Below, one piece after another: positions 1-8,138 of a stretch of DNA of 64,000 bases. The notes under the pieces are model-generated. The model saw only the letters and a list, made by a program, of their open reading frames with translations, was not told the origin of the DNA and did not search any database. The translations under genes and the position numbers were made by a program. This DNA is from Ferrovibrio sp. (GTDB lineage Bacteria; Pseudomonadota; Alphaproteobacteria; Ferrovibrionales; Ferrovibrionaceae). The stretch spans positions 844,792-908,791 of the forward strand of contig JAGOQS010000002.1 in NCBI GenBank assembly GCA_017991315.1, given 5' to 3'. Position 1 is the stretch's first letter, and every line of letters starts with the position of its first letter.

Positions 1-1104
1 GGCGAGACAGCGGTGATCGTCAATGAATTCGGCGAGATCGGCCTGGACCACGCGCTGATCGCCTCGAGCAGCGAGGATACCGTGCTGCTGTCCTCGGGCT
101 GCCTGTGCTGCACCGTGCGCGGCGACCTGGTGAACACGCTGCGCGAACTGATGCAGAAGCGCGAAAGCGGCGCGGTGAAGCCGTTCCGCCGCGTGGTGAT
201 CGAAACCACCGGGCTGGCCGATCCGGCGCCGGTGCTGCACACGCTGATGAGCGATGCCGTGGTATCGGAACGCTTCCGGCTGGAAAGCGTCGTCACCCTG
301 GTCGATGCCGTGAATGGCAGCGCCACGCTGGACAACCACATGGAAGCCGTGAAGCAGGCTGCCGTCGCCGACCGCCTGGTCTTGAGCAAAACCGACGTGG
401 CGCCCAAGGCGGTGGTGGGCGAATTGCGCCACCGGCTGCAACATCTCAATCCCGGTGCGCCGATCCTGACCGTGGTGGAAGGCGATATCGAGCCGGACAA
501 GCTGTTCAATGCCGGGCTCTACGATCCGACGCGCAAGAGCTACGATGTGCAGAACTGGCTGCGCGCCGAAGCCTATGGCGGGCACCATCATCATCACGAT
601 CACGATCACGATCACGATCACGATCATGATCACCATCATCACGACCATGATCATCACCACCATGACCATGATCATGGGCATGACCATGGGCACGATCATG
701 ATCACGGCCACGACGAGCATGACCACCCGCGTACAGCGGAAGGCAAGCTGGACGTGAACCGCCATGATGCCTCGATCGGTTCCTTCTGTCTCACCTTCGA
801 CGAGCCCTTCGAGTGGAACACGCTCGCCACCTGGCTGGACCTGCTGGCGGCCTATCGCGGCGACAACCTGCTGCGCGTGAAGGGCCTGATCAACGTGGTG
901 GGTGTCGACCGTCCGGTGGTGGTGCATGGCGTGCAGCACCTGTTCCATCCGCCAGCGACGATTCCGGCCTGGCCCGACGAGGACCGCCGCAGCAAGATCG
1001 TGTTCATCACCCGCGACTTGGGCCGCGAAGTGATTGAGCAGACGCTCACTGCCCTGGCGCAGGCCGAAGCCACGCCGCCGGAAAGCCTCGGCGCCGGCCG
1101 TTAG
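1..1104 (+). CDS. COG0523 (CobW/ZNG1-type) metal-handling GTPase, 5' partial
   Basis: The reading frame is open to base 1, so the N-terminus, including the Walker A loop, lies outside the window. Visible are the CLCC metal-binding motif of the CxCC class (bases 100-111), the ETTGLADP switch region, a G4-like LSKTD and a C-terminal CobW_C-type domain. A long His/Asp linker (bases 583-726) separates GTPase and C-terminal domains. The family consists of GTP-dependent metallochaperones for Zn, Co or other metals. The His-rich linker favours zinc or another soft divalent metal, but the client protein cannot be read from this sequence. Confidence 0.88.
   Translation, partial: GETAVIVNEFGEIGLDHALIASSSEDTVLLSSGCLCCTVRGDLVNTLRELMQKRESGAVKPFRRVVIETTGLADPAPVLHTLMSDAVVSERFRLESVVTLVDAVNGSATLDNHMEAVKQAAVADRLVLSKTDVAPKAVVGELRHRLQHLNPGAPILTVVEGDIEPDKLFNAGLYDPTRKSYDVQNWLRAEAYGGHHHHHDHDHDHDHDHDHHHHDHDHHHHDHDHGHDHGHDHDHGHDEHDHPRTAEGKLDVNRHDASIGSFCLTFDEPFEWNTLATWLDLLAAYRGDNLLRVKGLINVVGVDRPVVVHGVQHLFHPPATIPAWPDEDRRSKIVFITRDLGREVIEQTLTALAQAEATPPESLGAGR
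583..726 (+). repeat. Low-complexity His/Asp codon repeat inside the COG0523 gene
   Basis: About 48 codons are almost entirely CAT/CAC and GAT/GAC, with some Gly and one Glu. They form a tandem-like DNA tract such as CACGATCACGATCACGATCA. It encodes the metal-binding linker and is a likely site of length change by slippage. Confidence 0.85.
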
Positions 1105-1108
1105 AGGC

Positions 1109-1882
1109 ATGCAAGCACCCGCCCCCGGCCTCGATGCCGCCATTGCCGCCATGGCGGCCACCGCGCGCCAGCGCGTGTTCAGCCTGGATTATGGCGGCCA
1201 GCGCTATTGGGTGAAGCGCCCAGGCCTGCCGCGCCTGCGCTCCTCCGTGTTCATGCAGCGCTGCATCGCGCTGGCCTTTGGCCTCGCCATGCTGAAGCCG
1301 CCGCGCGACGGCAACCTGAAAAGCGAGGCGATAGCCCTGCGCCACCTCGCCGCCAATGGCTGGCCGGTGCCGGCTTTGGTAATCGAGGAACCGCGCTGGC
1401 TGGTGCTCGGCGATGGCGGCGCCAGCGTCGAGACGCTGCTGAACCAGGAAGCCGACCCGATGCGCCGCCGCGCGCTGATCGAGGCCTGCGCCGACCTGCT
1501 GCTACGCCTGCACCGCCAGGGCGAATGGCATGGCGGTGCGCAGATCCGCAATTTCTCCTGGCGCGATGGACAGCCCGGCCTGCTGGATCTGGAAGACCAC
1601 GATCTGCCCGGGATGAGTCTGGCGCAGCGCCAGGCGCGCGACCTGCTGCTGTTTCTCTATTCGCTGACGCGCTATGACAAGGATGCCGCTGCGCCTTTGC
1701 TGCCCGCCGTGGCGAAACGGCTGGTGCAGGGCGCCGAGCCGGAAACGCGCGCCGAGATCGCCCGGCTGCATCGCCGCATCGGGCCGATCATCCGGCTGGC
1801 GAAACCTTTCGCCGCCAAGGCCGGCCGCGATGTGCGCCAGGGCCTGGCGGCGGAAGCGGCCATCGCTGCCGCGTTGGCTTAG
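1109..1882 (+). CDS. Protein-kinase-like (RIO/Kdo-kinase-like) protein
   Basis: This 257-residue protein starts four bases after the COG0523 stop, at MQAPAPG; an upstream in-frame extension would overlap that gene. It has a kinase-like layout: an N-terminal YWVKRP stretch, a catalytic-loop-like WHGGAQIRNF about 60% along and a metal-binding-like LLDLED shortly after. This resembles lipopolysaccharide core heptose/Kdo kinases and other small RIO/Bud32-like kinases. The usual catalytic HxD is HGG here, so activity is uncertain. The substrate is unknown. The tight spacing suggests co-transcription with the metal GTPase. Confidence 0.55.
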   Translation: MQAPAPGLDAAIAAMAATARQRVFSLDYGGQRYWVKRPGLPRLRSSVFMQRCIALAFGLAMLKPPRDGNLKSEAIALRHLAANGWPVPALVIEEPRWLVLGDGGASVETLLNQEADPMRRRALIEACADLLLRLHRQGEWHGGAQIRNFSWRDGQPGLLDLEDHDLPGMSLAQRQARDLLLFLYSLTRYDKDAAAPLLPAVAKRLVQGAEPETRAEIARLHRRIGPIIRLAKPFAAKAGRDVRQGLAAEAAIAAALA

Positions 1883-1892
1883 AAATTCTGAA

Positions 1893-2927
1893 TTAAAACC
1901 CCGGCTCCAGCCCGATATCGCCGACGCGCAGGCCACGCCAGTTGCTCAGCACCGGCTCGACATGGGGTCGCATTTCCTCGCGCGCCGCTGCATCCAGCAA
2001 GCCAAGATGCTCCAGCACGCCGCCGAGTGCGGTCTGCGCTGCGCGCGCCGTGCCATCCAGTGCCTTGAGTGCGATGCCGACACCCAACTCGGCCGAGGCC
2101 GCCGTATAAACGCCTTCCGCACCGGTCTTGGCGATGAAGCGGCCCCTGCCCGCCTGCATCACGGCGGTGCAGAAGCGGCCTGTGCCGGCGACAAAGAACG
2201 GCTCGGCCAGCACGGCTTTCGCCAGAAGCTGCGCCGCCTTGGCCCGTTCGGGCGCCAGACCCTGGCCGGTGATAAAACGCGCGAAGCCCTGCGCCAGCTT
2301 ATTCAGCGGCAAGGCCAGCGTCGGCATCGAGCAGCCATCGGTGGCATAGGCGTCGGTAGCGATCTTCACGCCGCAGACATCCTCGATGGCCGCCGTGACA
2401 CGGCGCTGCACCGGATGCTCAGGGCTGACATAGCCCTGCAATGGCTCACCCATATGGCGTGCCACCGTCACCATGCCGGCATGCTTGCCGGAGCAATTGT
2501 TTTGCAACGCCGTCGGCTGTGCCTGAGCGCGGACGATGTCGCGCGCGGTTTCCTCGTGATAGGGCCAATGGGCGCCGCATTCCAGCACCGTATGGTCAAG
2601 GCCAAGGCGGCCGAGCCAGGCGGCGACGGTATCGGTATGCCGCTTTTCGCCGCCGTGGCTGGCGCAGGCCATGGCAATTTCGGCGTCATTCAACCCGGCC
2701 GCCTCGGCGGCACCGGTCTCGATCAGCGGCAGGGCCTGGAAGGCCTTGTTCGAGGAGCGCGGGAAGATCGTCATGCCGACATCGCCCCAGCCGGCAACCT
2801 GGCGGCCGGCGGCATCCACCACCACGGCGGCCACGGCATGGCGGCTTTCCACTTGCGCGCCCCGGCGCACCTCGACGATAAAGGGCCGCGCGCCGGGCGC
2901 CGGCAGGGGGCCGAATGTGTTGGCCAT
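1893..2927 (-). CDS. L-asparaginase, Rhizobium-type (asparaginase II family)
   Basis: 344 residues that would hydrolyse L-asparagine to aspartate and ammonia in the cytoplasm. The family's catalytic and zinc-site signatures are visible in order: PRSSNKAFQ (Ser-x-x-Lys pair), CASHGGE, NNCSGKHAGM (Cys and Lys), TDGCSMPT (Cys) and RFCT. This is the ReAIV/ReAV class, unrelated to E. coli AnsA/AnsB. The start has a good ribosome-binding site (GGAGGAAG). The gene is convergent with the kinase-like gene, leaving only 10 bases between stops. Confidence 0.9.
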   Translation of the reverse strand: MANTFGPLPAPGARPFIVEVRRGAQVESRHAVAAVVVDAAGRQVAGWGDVGMTIFPRSSNKAFQALPLIETGAAEAAGLNDAEIAMACASHGGEKRHTDTVAAWLGRLGLDHTVLECGAHWPYHEETARDIVRAQAQPTALQNNCSGKHAGMVTVARHMGEPLQGYVSPEHPVQRRVTAAIEDVCGVKIATDAYATDGCSMPTLALPLNKLAQGFARFITGQGLAPERAKAAQLLAKAVLAEPFFVAGTGRFCTAVMQAGRGRFIAKTGAEGVYTAASAELGVGIALKALDGTARAAQTALGGVLEHLGLLDAAAREEMRPHVEPVLSNWRGLRVGDIGLEPGF

Positions 2928-2987
2928 GGCTTCCTCCCTGGATGGTTGGGCGTAATTTATACTTATTGCGGCAGAGGCGGACTAGAG

Positions 2988-3515
2988 ATGCGTGGCTTTT
3001 TCGGCGTAGGTACTGAGCGGATGAGCAAGCCGATGAATGCCGGCACGCTGTTCCGTACCGCGCATGCCTTTGGCGCCGGCTTCGTCTTCACCATCGATGC
3101 CGCCTACTCGGTGAATGCCGCCCGCTCCGATACCAGCCGCACCCCCGACAACCTGCCCTGGTATACCTACGACAAGCCCGCCGACCTGAAACTGCCGCAA
3201 GGCTGCAAGCTGGTGGGGATCGAATTGCTCGACATCGCGGTCGACCTGCCGAGCTTCCGCCATCCGCAGCGCGCCGCCTATGTGCTGGGGCCGGAGCAGG
3301 GCTCGCTCAGCCCCGAGCTTGTCGCGCGCTGCGACCATGTGATCAAGATCCCGACCAGTTTCTGCGTCAATGTCGGCGTTGCCGGCGCCATCGTGATGTA
3401 TGACCGCCTGATCACGCTTGGCAAATTCGCCGAACGCCCGCTTTCGCCGCTCGGCAAACCAGTGTGGCCCGAAGACAAGGGCGGCCGTCAGCGCAAGCGC
3501 ATCGTTGAGTCGTGA
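2988..3515 (+). CDS. SpoU/TrmH-family RNA 2'-O-methyltransferase
   Basis: 175 residues forming a bare SPOUT knot domain. Motif 1 carries Asn17 and Arg23 (MNAGTLFRTAHAFG), motif 2 is YVLGPEQGSLS and motif 3 is SFCVNVGVAGAIVMYD. It should transfer a methyl group from S-adenosylmethionine to a ribose of tRNA or rRNA. There is no N-terminal substrate domain, so the target base cannot be named. The start is the ATG after AGAG at 2984; a longer upstream frame runs antisense through the asparaginase gene and was rejected. It is divergent from the asparaginase gene. Confidence 0.85.
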   Translation: MRGFFGVGTERMSKPMNAGTLFRTAHAFGAGFVFTIDAAYSVNAARSDTSRTPDNLPWYTYDKPADLKLPQGCKLVGIELLDIAVDLPSFRHPQRAAYVLGPEQGSLSPELVARCDHVIKIPTSFCVNVGVAGAIVMYDRLITLGKFAERPLSPLGKPVWPEDKGGRQRKRIVES

Positions 3516-3519
3516 TGCC

Positions 3520-4062
3520 ATGAACTATTGCGTGTTCGATACCGCGCTCGGCCCCTGCGGCATACTGTGGAGCGAACGCGGCATCGCGGCGGTGCAATTG
3601 CCGGAATATAGCCGCGAGGCAACCCGCGACCGCCTGCTGCATCGCCATGCCAATGCCGAGCAGGCAACGCCGCCGCCGACTATTGCCAAGGCCATTGCCG
3701 GCATCCAGGCCCTGCTGGGCGGCGACAGGTCGGTGGATTTCAGCGGCGTGCCGCTGGATACCGAGGCCCTGCCTGCCTTCCATCGCCGTGTCTATGGCGT
3801 GATCAGCCGGCTGAAGCCCGGCGAAACCATGACCTACGGCGCGATTGCCAGTGAACTGGATGCAGGCCCCGACGGCGATGCCCGCGCGGTCGGCTATGCC
3901 TTGGGCAAGAATCCGATCCCAGTGATCATCCCCTGCCACCGCGTGGTTGCCGCCAGTGGCAAGCTCGGCGGCTTCTCCGCGCCCGGCGGGCGCGAGACGA
4001 AACTCAAGCTGCTCGCCATCGAAGGCGGTGCGCCGGATAACCGGCAGCCGAGCTTGTTCTAG
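3520..4062 (+). CDS. ogt: Methylated-DNA--protein-cysteine S-methyltransferase
   Basis: 180 residues. Suicide repair enzyme that removes alkyl groups from O6-alkylguanine. The acceptor is Cys139 in IIPCHRVV, followed by the conserved GKLGGFSAPGG and KLKLLAIEG segments. The N-terminal half is the usual ribonuclease-H-like Ogt domain. The ATG lies four bases after the RNA methyltransferase stop, so the two are probably co-transcribed. The 3' end overlaps the convergent CGPFFP-protein gene by four bases. Confidence 0.92.
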   Translation: MNYCVFDTALGPCGILWSERGIAAVQLPEYSREATRDRLLHRHANAEQATPPPTIAKAIAGIQALLGGDRSVDFSGVPLDTEALPAFHRRVYGVISRLKPGETMTYGAIASELDAGPDGDARAVGYALGKNPIPVIIPCHRVVAASGKLGGFSAPGGRETKLKLLAIEGGAPDNRQPSLF

Positions 4063-6146
4063 AGCAGGCTTTTCACTTTCGCCCAGGCACGACGCAGGGT
4101 CCAGAAACGCGCGGCATCGAAATCTGGCTCCGGGCAGCTCTGGCCGAACTTGTCGCCCCAGGGCACATAGGCGCCGTGTTTCAAATACTGCGCATAGATT
4201 TCGCGCCGGCGCAGCGCCGCATAGGCTTCGCTTTCATCCTGCCGTGCCGGCACCCAGCGCGCCGCATGGCACAGCACGGCGGCATAAGCCTGGGAACGCG
4301 GCGGCAGTTTCGCGGCAGCCTGCAAGGCAAGGTCTGCGGCGGTGAAGCGGTAGCTGTAGCGCCAGGGCCGCGCCGGCTCGCTGGCGCGCACCCGCGTCAC
4401 TTCCGCCTTGCTCAGCCATTGCGATGGCTCCAGCCGCTCGAGTGGCAGCGGCCAGGGAAAGCTGCCGCCATAGATGGCGCCATCGGGTTCCAATTCATGC
4501 CCCATGATTTCCATGCCATGGCGTCGGGCCAGACGGCCGGCCTCGAACAGAGAGCGGGCGCTGCCATTATCGGTCCAGGCGTCCGCCGCCGATTGCCGCG
4601 CCGAGGCATAGTCGGAGAGGATGCGGCCCGTCTCCGTCTGCCTGTCATACCATGATGCCCGCACCATGGCCGGCATGTAGCGCTGCGCGGTGGTGAAATC
4701 CTCTTCCCGCACCAGCCGGCGTGCCAGCAGGTAGCGCAGGCGCGAGGCCCGGTCGAGATCGATGAAGTAGGTGAAGTCCAGGCTATCGGGCTTGGCGGTA
4801 GGCTCATTTGGCGCCGGCACTTCGGCATCGACGAAGGCACGCAGTTCCGCCGTCGACAGGATGCGCTCGGCGATATAGGCGGCATCGGTCCAATAGTCGG
4901 GCGATGCCTGCAGCATCATGCGCATGGCCTGCACGAATTCGCCCTGGCTCAGCGCCAGCACGCTGCGTTCGGCATAAAGCGCCGCCGCCATGTCCGGCGC
5001 GTAGGCACCAGCCGGCGCGGTTGTGAAGGCCTGGCTGGCCGCCGCATAAGCTGCTGCCGCCGCCGGCTGGTCGCCGCGCCGCAGCGCCAGCTTGGCCCGC
5101 AGCCATTCCGCCAACGGCCCGCGCGCCGCCGGCATCAGCTTCTCCGCCATATCGAAGCGGCCCTGCTGATAGAGCAACGCTGCCAGCCGGTCGGCTTCCG
5201 GCAGCGGCGTGCCGCCTGTCTGCGCCATCACCTGTTCAATCAGGAAAGCCACCTGGCCGCCATCGGGCGGATCGGCCAGGAGAGTCGAAACATCGACTTC
5301 CATGCGCCGCACCGCCGTCTGATGCAGGGCATAGAGGATCAGCAATTGCCGCAAGGTCGGCTGGCTCACCCCCGCCCGCAGCAAGGTCGGGCTGGCGAAA
5401 ATCCGGTCGGCCACGGTGCGCAAGGATTCCGCGCCCACCGGATCACCGCCGGCAGCCTGCTCGGCATAGAGCATGGTCATGCGCTCCAGCGCCTGCGCCA
5501 CGCTGCGGCCAGGGCAATCCACGTCATCAGTGGCGAGAGCGAGATACAGCAGGGCTTCCTCGCCCAGGCTGGCAATGGCCAAGCCGAGCGGATCGGGCAG
5601 GCCGACCGCGACCTGCCGGCGCAATTCGGTGAACCGCGCCGCAGCCGTTTCCACCGCGCAACGCTCTGGCCCGCTTGCCCGCTCCAGCGCCACGGCATCC
5701 AGGCGGCCAAGCATGTAAAGCGCCCAGGCGGCGCGGCGCGGCGCATCGGCATGGCGCAGCACCGCCTCGAAATGACGGCGGGCCGTCTCATCGTCATGGG
5801 CATGATAGGCCACCGCACCGGCGGTGTAGTCGCGGATCGACGGCGGCAGCGACGCACCGCGCGCATAGGCTTCGGCGGCGCTGCCGGCCTGTCGCATCGC
5901 TGCTATGGCTGCTGCTTCCGGCGTGCCGGCTTCATAGGCCTCGGTGCGCTGCTCCACCGGCTTGAGGGCTGCCGGCGGCGGCGGATGCAACCGGGCGATC
6001 TCGCGCCGGAAGCTGTTGGCCGGCAGTACCTTCATCGTGCCGGCGCGGTCATCCAGCGCCTCCAGGGGAAAGAACGGCCCGCAGGCAATCGCGGCACCGA
6101 CCGCTGCTCCAACAAACACCATGCCCAGCAGCAGCCCGCGTTTCAT
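4059..6146 (-). CDS. Exported helical-repeat protein with N-terminal CGPFFP motif
   Basis: 695 residues. A basic start and hydrophobic segment (about residues 1-21) lead to ACGPFFPLE, an export signal whose Cys may be lipidated, although the lipobox is imperfect (AIAC). The rest is Ala/Leu-rich with many TPR-like helical stretches and frequent Trp/Tyr near the end, suggesting a periplasmic superhelical scaffold. No catalytic motif is evident. Its ATG directly follows the stop codon of the DUF3142 gene, so the two are translationally coupled. I recall this motif class as a partner of DUF3142 proteins. Function unknown. Confidence 0.6.
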   Translation of the reverse strand: MKRGLLLGMVFVGAAVGAAIACGPFFPLEALDDRAGTMKVLPANSFRREIARLHPPPPAALKPVEQRTEAYEAGTPEAAAIAAMRQAGSAAEAYARGASLPPSIRDYTAGAVAYHAHDDETARRHFEAVLRHADAPRRAAWALYMLGRLDAVALERASGPERCAVETAAARFTELRRQVAVGLPDPLGLAIASLGEEALLYLALATDDVDCPGRSVAQALERMTMLYAEQAAGGDPVGAESLRTVADRIFASPTLLRAGVSQPTLRQLLILYALHQTAVRRMEVDVSTLLADPPDGGQVAFLIEQVMAQTGGTPLPEADRLAALLYQQGRFDMAEKLMPAARGPLAEWLRAKLALRRGDQPAAAAAYAAASQAFTTAPAGAYAPDMAAALYAERSVLALSQGEFVQAMRMMLQASPDYWTDAAYIAERILSTAELRAFVDAEVPAPNEPTAKPDSLDFTYFIDLDRASRLRYLLARRLVREEDFTTAQRYMPAMVRASWYDRQTETGRILSDYASARQSAADAWTDNGSARSLFEAGRLARRHGMEIMGHELEPDGAIYGGSFPWPLPLERLEPSQWLSKAEVTRVRASEPARPWRYSYRFTAADLALQAAAKLPPRSQAYAAVLCHAARWVPARQDESEAYAALRRREIYAQYLKHGAYVPWGDKFGQSCPEPDFDAARFWTLRRAWAKVKSLL

Positions 6147-7349
6147 CTACCCCTCCTGCTCCACCAACCAGTCGGCCTGCTCCACCGCGCAGCGCAGCCA
6201 GCCGATCGGCCGCGCCATGCCTGCACGCAACAGGCCATCATCGGTGCGGCGCAACACGATACTGCCCGCTGCCTGTTCCAGCCGGTAGCCATTCACCGCA
6301 TCCAGCGCCGCGCATGGCCGCTGCAGCCGCAGTCGCGCCGGCAAGGGCGCATCGGCATTGCCTTCATTGACCAGAAACATATCCGCATGGCCCGTGCCGA
6401 CTTCGGGTTTTTGCCGCAGGCGCAAGACGATGGTGGCTTGCAAGGGCTCGCCGCGCAGCACGGCATGGAAACTGCGCAGGCTCCAGGCCCGCTGGTCGCC
6501 GGCCAGTGGCAGGCGGAACCAGACGATGCCGGCGAGGCCACGCGGCGGCGCCTCACGCAAGGCATCGCGGAAAGCCGCGGCTCGCTCGGGCGATACCGCC
6601 AGTTCGCGCACCTCGCTGCCGCCAACCAGATGGCCGCGTTCGGAGGCGATGCCGATGACATTGCCGCTGGCATCCAGGCTGACACGGGAGCCATAGGTCG
6701 GCAGAGCAATGAACCAGGGCTTCTCGGTATGCTTTGCCCAGGCTTCGGCCCAGCGCCGCGCCAGCTCGGCGTCGAACAGGCCACGGCCGGGATTCTGCAC
6801 CGCATGCACCTGCAGCACGCTTTCATCCGCCTCCGCCAGCAGCCCGCGCAGGCTTTCCGCGTCGCTGAGCCAGGTCGGCAAGGCGGTCACCGCCAGCCGG
6901 GTATCGGCGGGCAATTGCGTGCGGAGCTGGCGCAGGAAGGCGGCATAGAAAGGCAGCCGGGCCGTGGCGACATCGCAATCGATCTCGATGCCATTGGGTG
7001 CCAATCCGGCAGCACGCCAGGCCGACAGGATACGCGCCACCTGTTCGGCCACCGCCTGCACCTGCGGCAACTGGCTGCCCTCGATGCGCAGCACCGGACG
7101 GGCGGGACGGCCCATGGCACGCATGGCGGCGAAATCGGGCGCGACTGCCGTGTAATAACCGCCCCAGCCGAATTCACCCGCCAGCACGCGCCAGCCCTGC
7201 AGCAGCGGCGCCGCCTGAGTGGCGGTGCGGGCCAGTTCAGGCGTCCATTTGCGCTGCCAGATATAGCTTTCCTGCGGCAAGGCGCGGGCCGCAGCCGGAG
7301 CCAGGAGCAGCGGCAGCAGACAAAGCAGCGCGAAGCGGAGGACGGGCAT
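6147..7349 (-). CDS. DUF3142 domain-containing exported protein
   Basis: 400 residues with a clear Sec signal peptide (hydrophobic residues about 5-24, cleavage near ARA-LP). After the signal comes SYIWQRKW, the typical start of DUF3142, then a TIM-barrel-like pattern with GIEIDCDV and GIVWFRLPLAGD. The fold resembles glycosidase-like barrels, but substrate and activity are unknown. It is the upstream gene of a two-gene minus-strand unit with the CGPFFP protein, with no bases between stop and start. FtsK and the ankyrin gene lie further upstream on the same strand. Confidence 0.65.
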   Translation of the reverse strand: MPVLRFALLCLLPLLLAPAAARALPQESYIWQRKWTPELARTATQAAPLLQGWRVLAGEFGWGGYYTAVAPDFAAMRAMGRPARPVLRIEGSQLPQVQAVAEQVARILSAWRAAGLAPNGIEIDCDVATARLPFYAAFLRQLRTQLPADTRLAVTALPTWLSDAESLRGLLAEADESVLQVHAVQNPGRGLFDAELARRWAEAWAKHTEKPWFIALPTYGSRVSLDASGNVIGIASERGHLVGGSEVRELAVSPERAAAFRDALREAPPRGLAGIVWFRLPLAGDQRAWSLRSFHAVLRGEPLQATIVLRLRQKPEVGTGHADMFLVNEGNADAPLPARLRLQRPCAALDAVNGYRLEQAAGSIVLRRTDDGLLRAGMARPIGWLRCAVEQADWLVEQEG

Positions 7350-7453
7350 CAGGACCGACGACCAGAGGGGATGGCGCCCATCATGGCGCGCATTATGGCG
7401 GATTCAAGACCGACGCGACCGGCAAACATGAAATCACTGGCAGCACCAGCCTG

Positions 7454-8137
7454 CTATTGCTTCTGCTGCTTCTGAGCCTGCATCCGCTCCAGCAGGATGC
7501 GCTGGCCCTCGGTGATCAATGCCGTCTGGAGGTCGCTCGTCGCCTCAATGGCATTGGCTGTCTCTGGCGCATGGTCCTTGCACAAGGCCAACCATTGCTG
7601 CCGTGCTGCCGCCATATCGGTTCTGGCACCCGCGACCTCGAGCAGCCGGCGAGTTTTCACATAGGGCATCTCATCGCCGCCGAGATAATAAGGCTGCGTC
7701 ACCATGGCCGGCACCCAGGTGAACGGATTGTCAAAGACACGCAGGCTGCAAGCCCACAGGCTCTGGCGGAAAGTGAATGTGCTGTAGGTCCAGGCCGAAC
7801 GCTGGTCGTTATCGGTGTCATCGATAGCTGCGCGCACTGCCGTATCCTGCAACAGGATTTCGGCCATCTCAGCATAACCCATGAAAGCTGCCGCGATCAG
7901 CGGCGTCATGCCGTTATTGTTCCTTGCGGTCAGCCCGGCAGCATCGCCGCCCCGCTGCACCAGCGCCGTCATCCGCTCACGCGCCTTGGCGATGGGAATG
8001 GAAAAGTTGCCGTTGGTCTCGCCGGCAACATACATGTCCTGGCGCAGGCTATTGAGGATGCCATGCGCGGTTTCCTGCGCTACAGCCCCTGACGCTGAAA
8101 CCAGCAGAGCCAGGAACGGCAGCAGGCGAAGCAGCAT
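7454..8137 (-). CDS. Exported ankyrin-repeat-containing protein
   Basis: 227 residues. The start is set at MLLRLLPFLALLVSASGAVA, a signal peptide cleaved near AVA-QE, one base after the ftsK stop. A longer frame overlaps ftsK and was rejected. One recognisable ankyrin unit is present (NNNGMTPLIAAAFMGYAEMAEILL), with a second degenerate stretch around it. The C-terminus is Gln/Lys-rich (RMQAQKQQKQ). It is probably a periplasmic binding protein and possibly an ankyrin-type partner of an envelope enzyme. It is co-transcribed after ftsK. Confidence 0.65.
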   Translation of the reverse strand: MLLRLLPFLALLVSASGAVAQETAHGILNSLRQDMYVAGETNGNFSIPIAKARERMTALVQRGGDAAGLTARNNNGMTPLIAAAFMGYAEMAEILLQDTAVRAAIDDTDNDQRSAWTYSTFTFRQSLWACSLRVFDNPFTWVPAMVTQPYYLGGDEMPYVKTRRLLEVAGARTDMAAARQQWLALCKDHAPETANAIEATSDLQTALITEGQRILLERMQAQKQQKQ

Positions 8138-8138
8138 G

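Noticed and set aside
583..726. Short periodic repeats that could look like a CRISPR array
   Set aside because: They are His/Asp codons in frame within a gene, with no spacers.
7371..7406. Three ATGGCG-containing 12-base units between DUF3142 and ankyrin genes
   Set aside because: Units are too diverged to count as a repeat.
5322..7475. A 717-codon open frame on the plus strand
   Set aside because: It runs antisense to two well-supported minus-strand genes and has no family motif. Such long shadow frames are common in GC-rich DNA.
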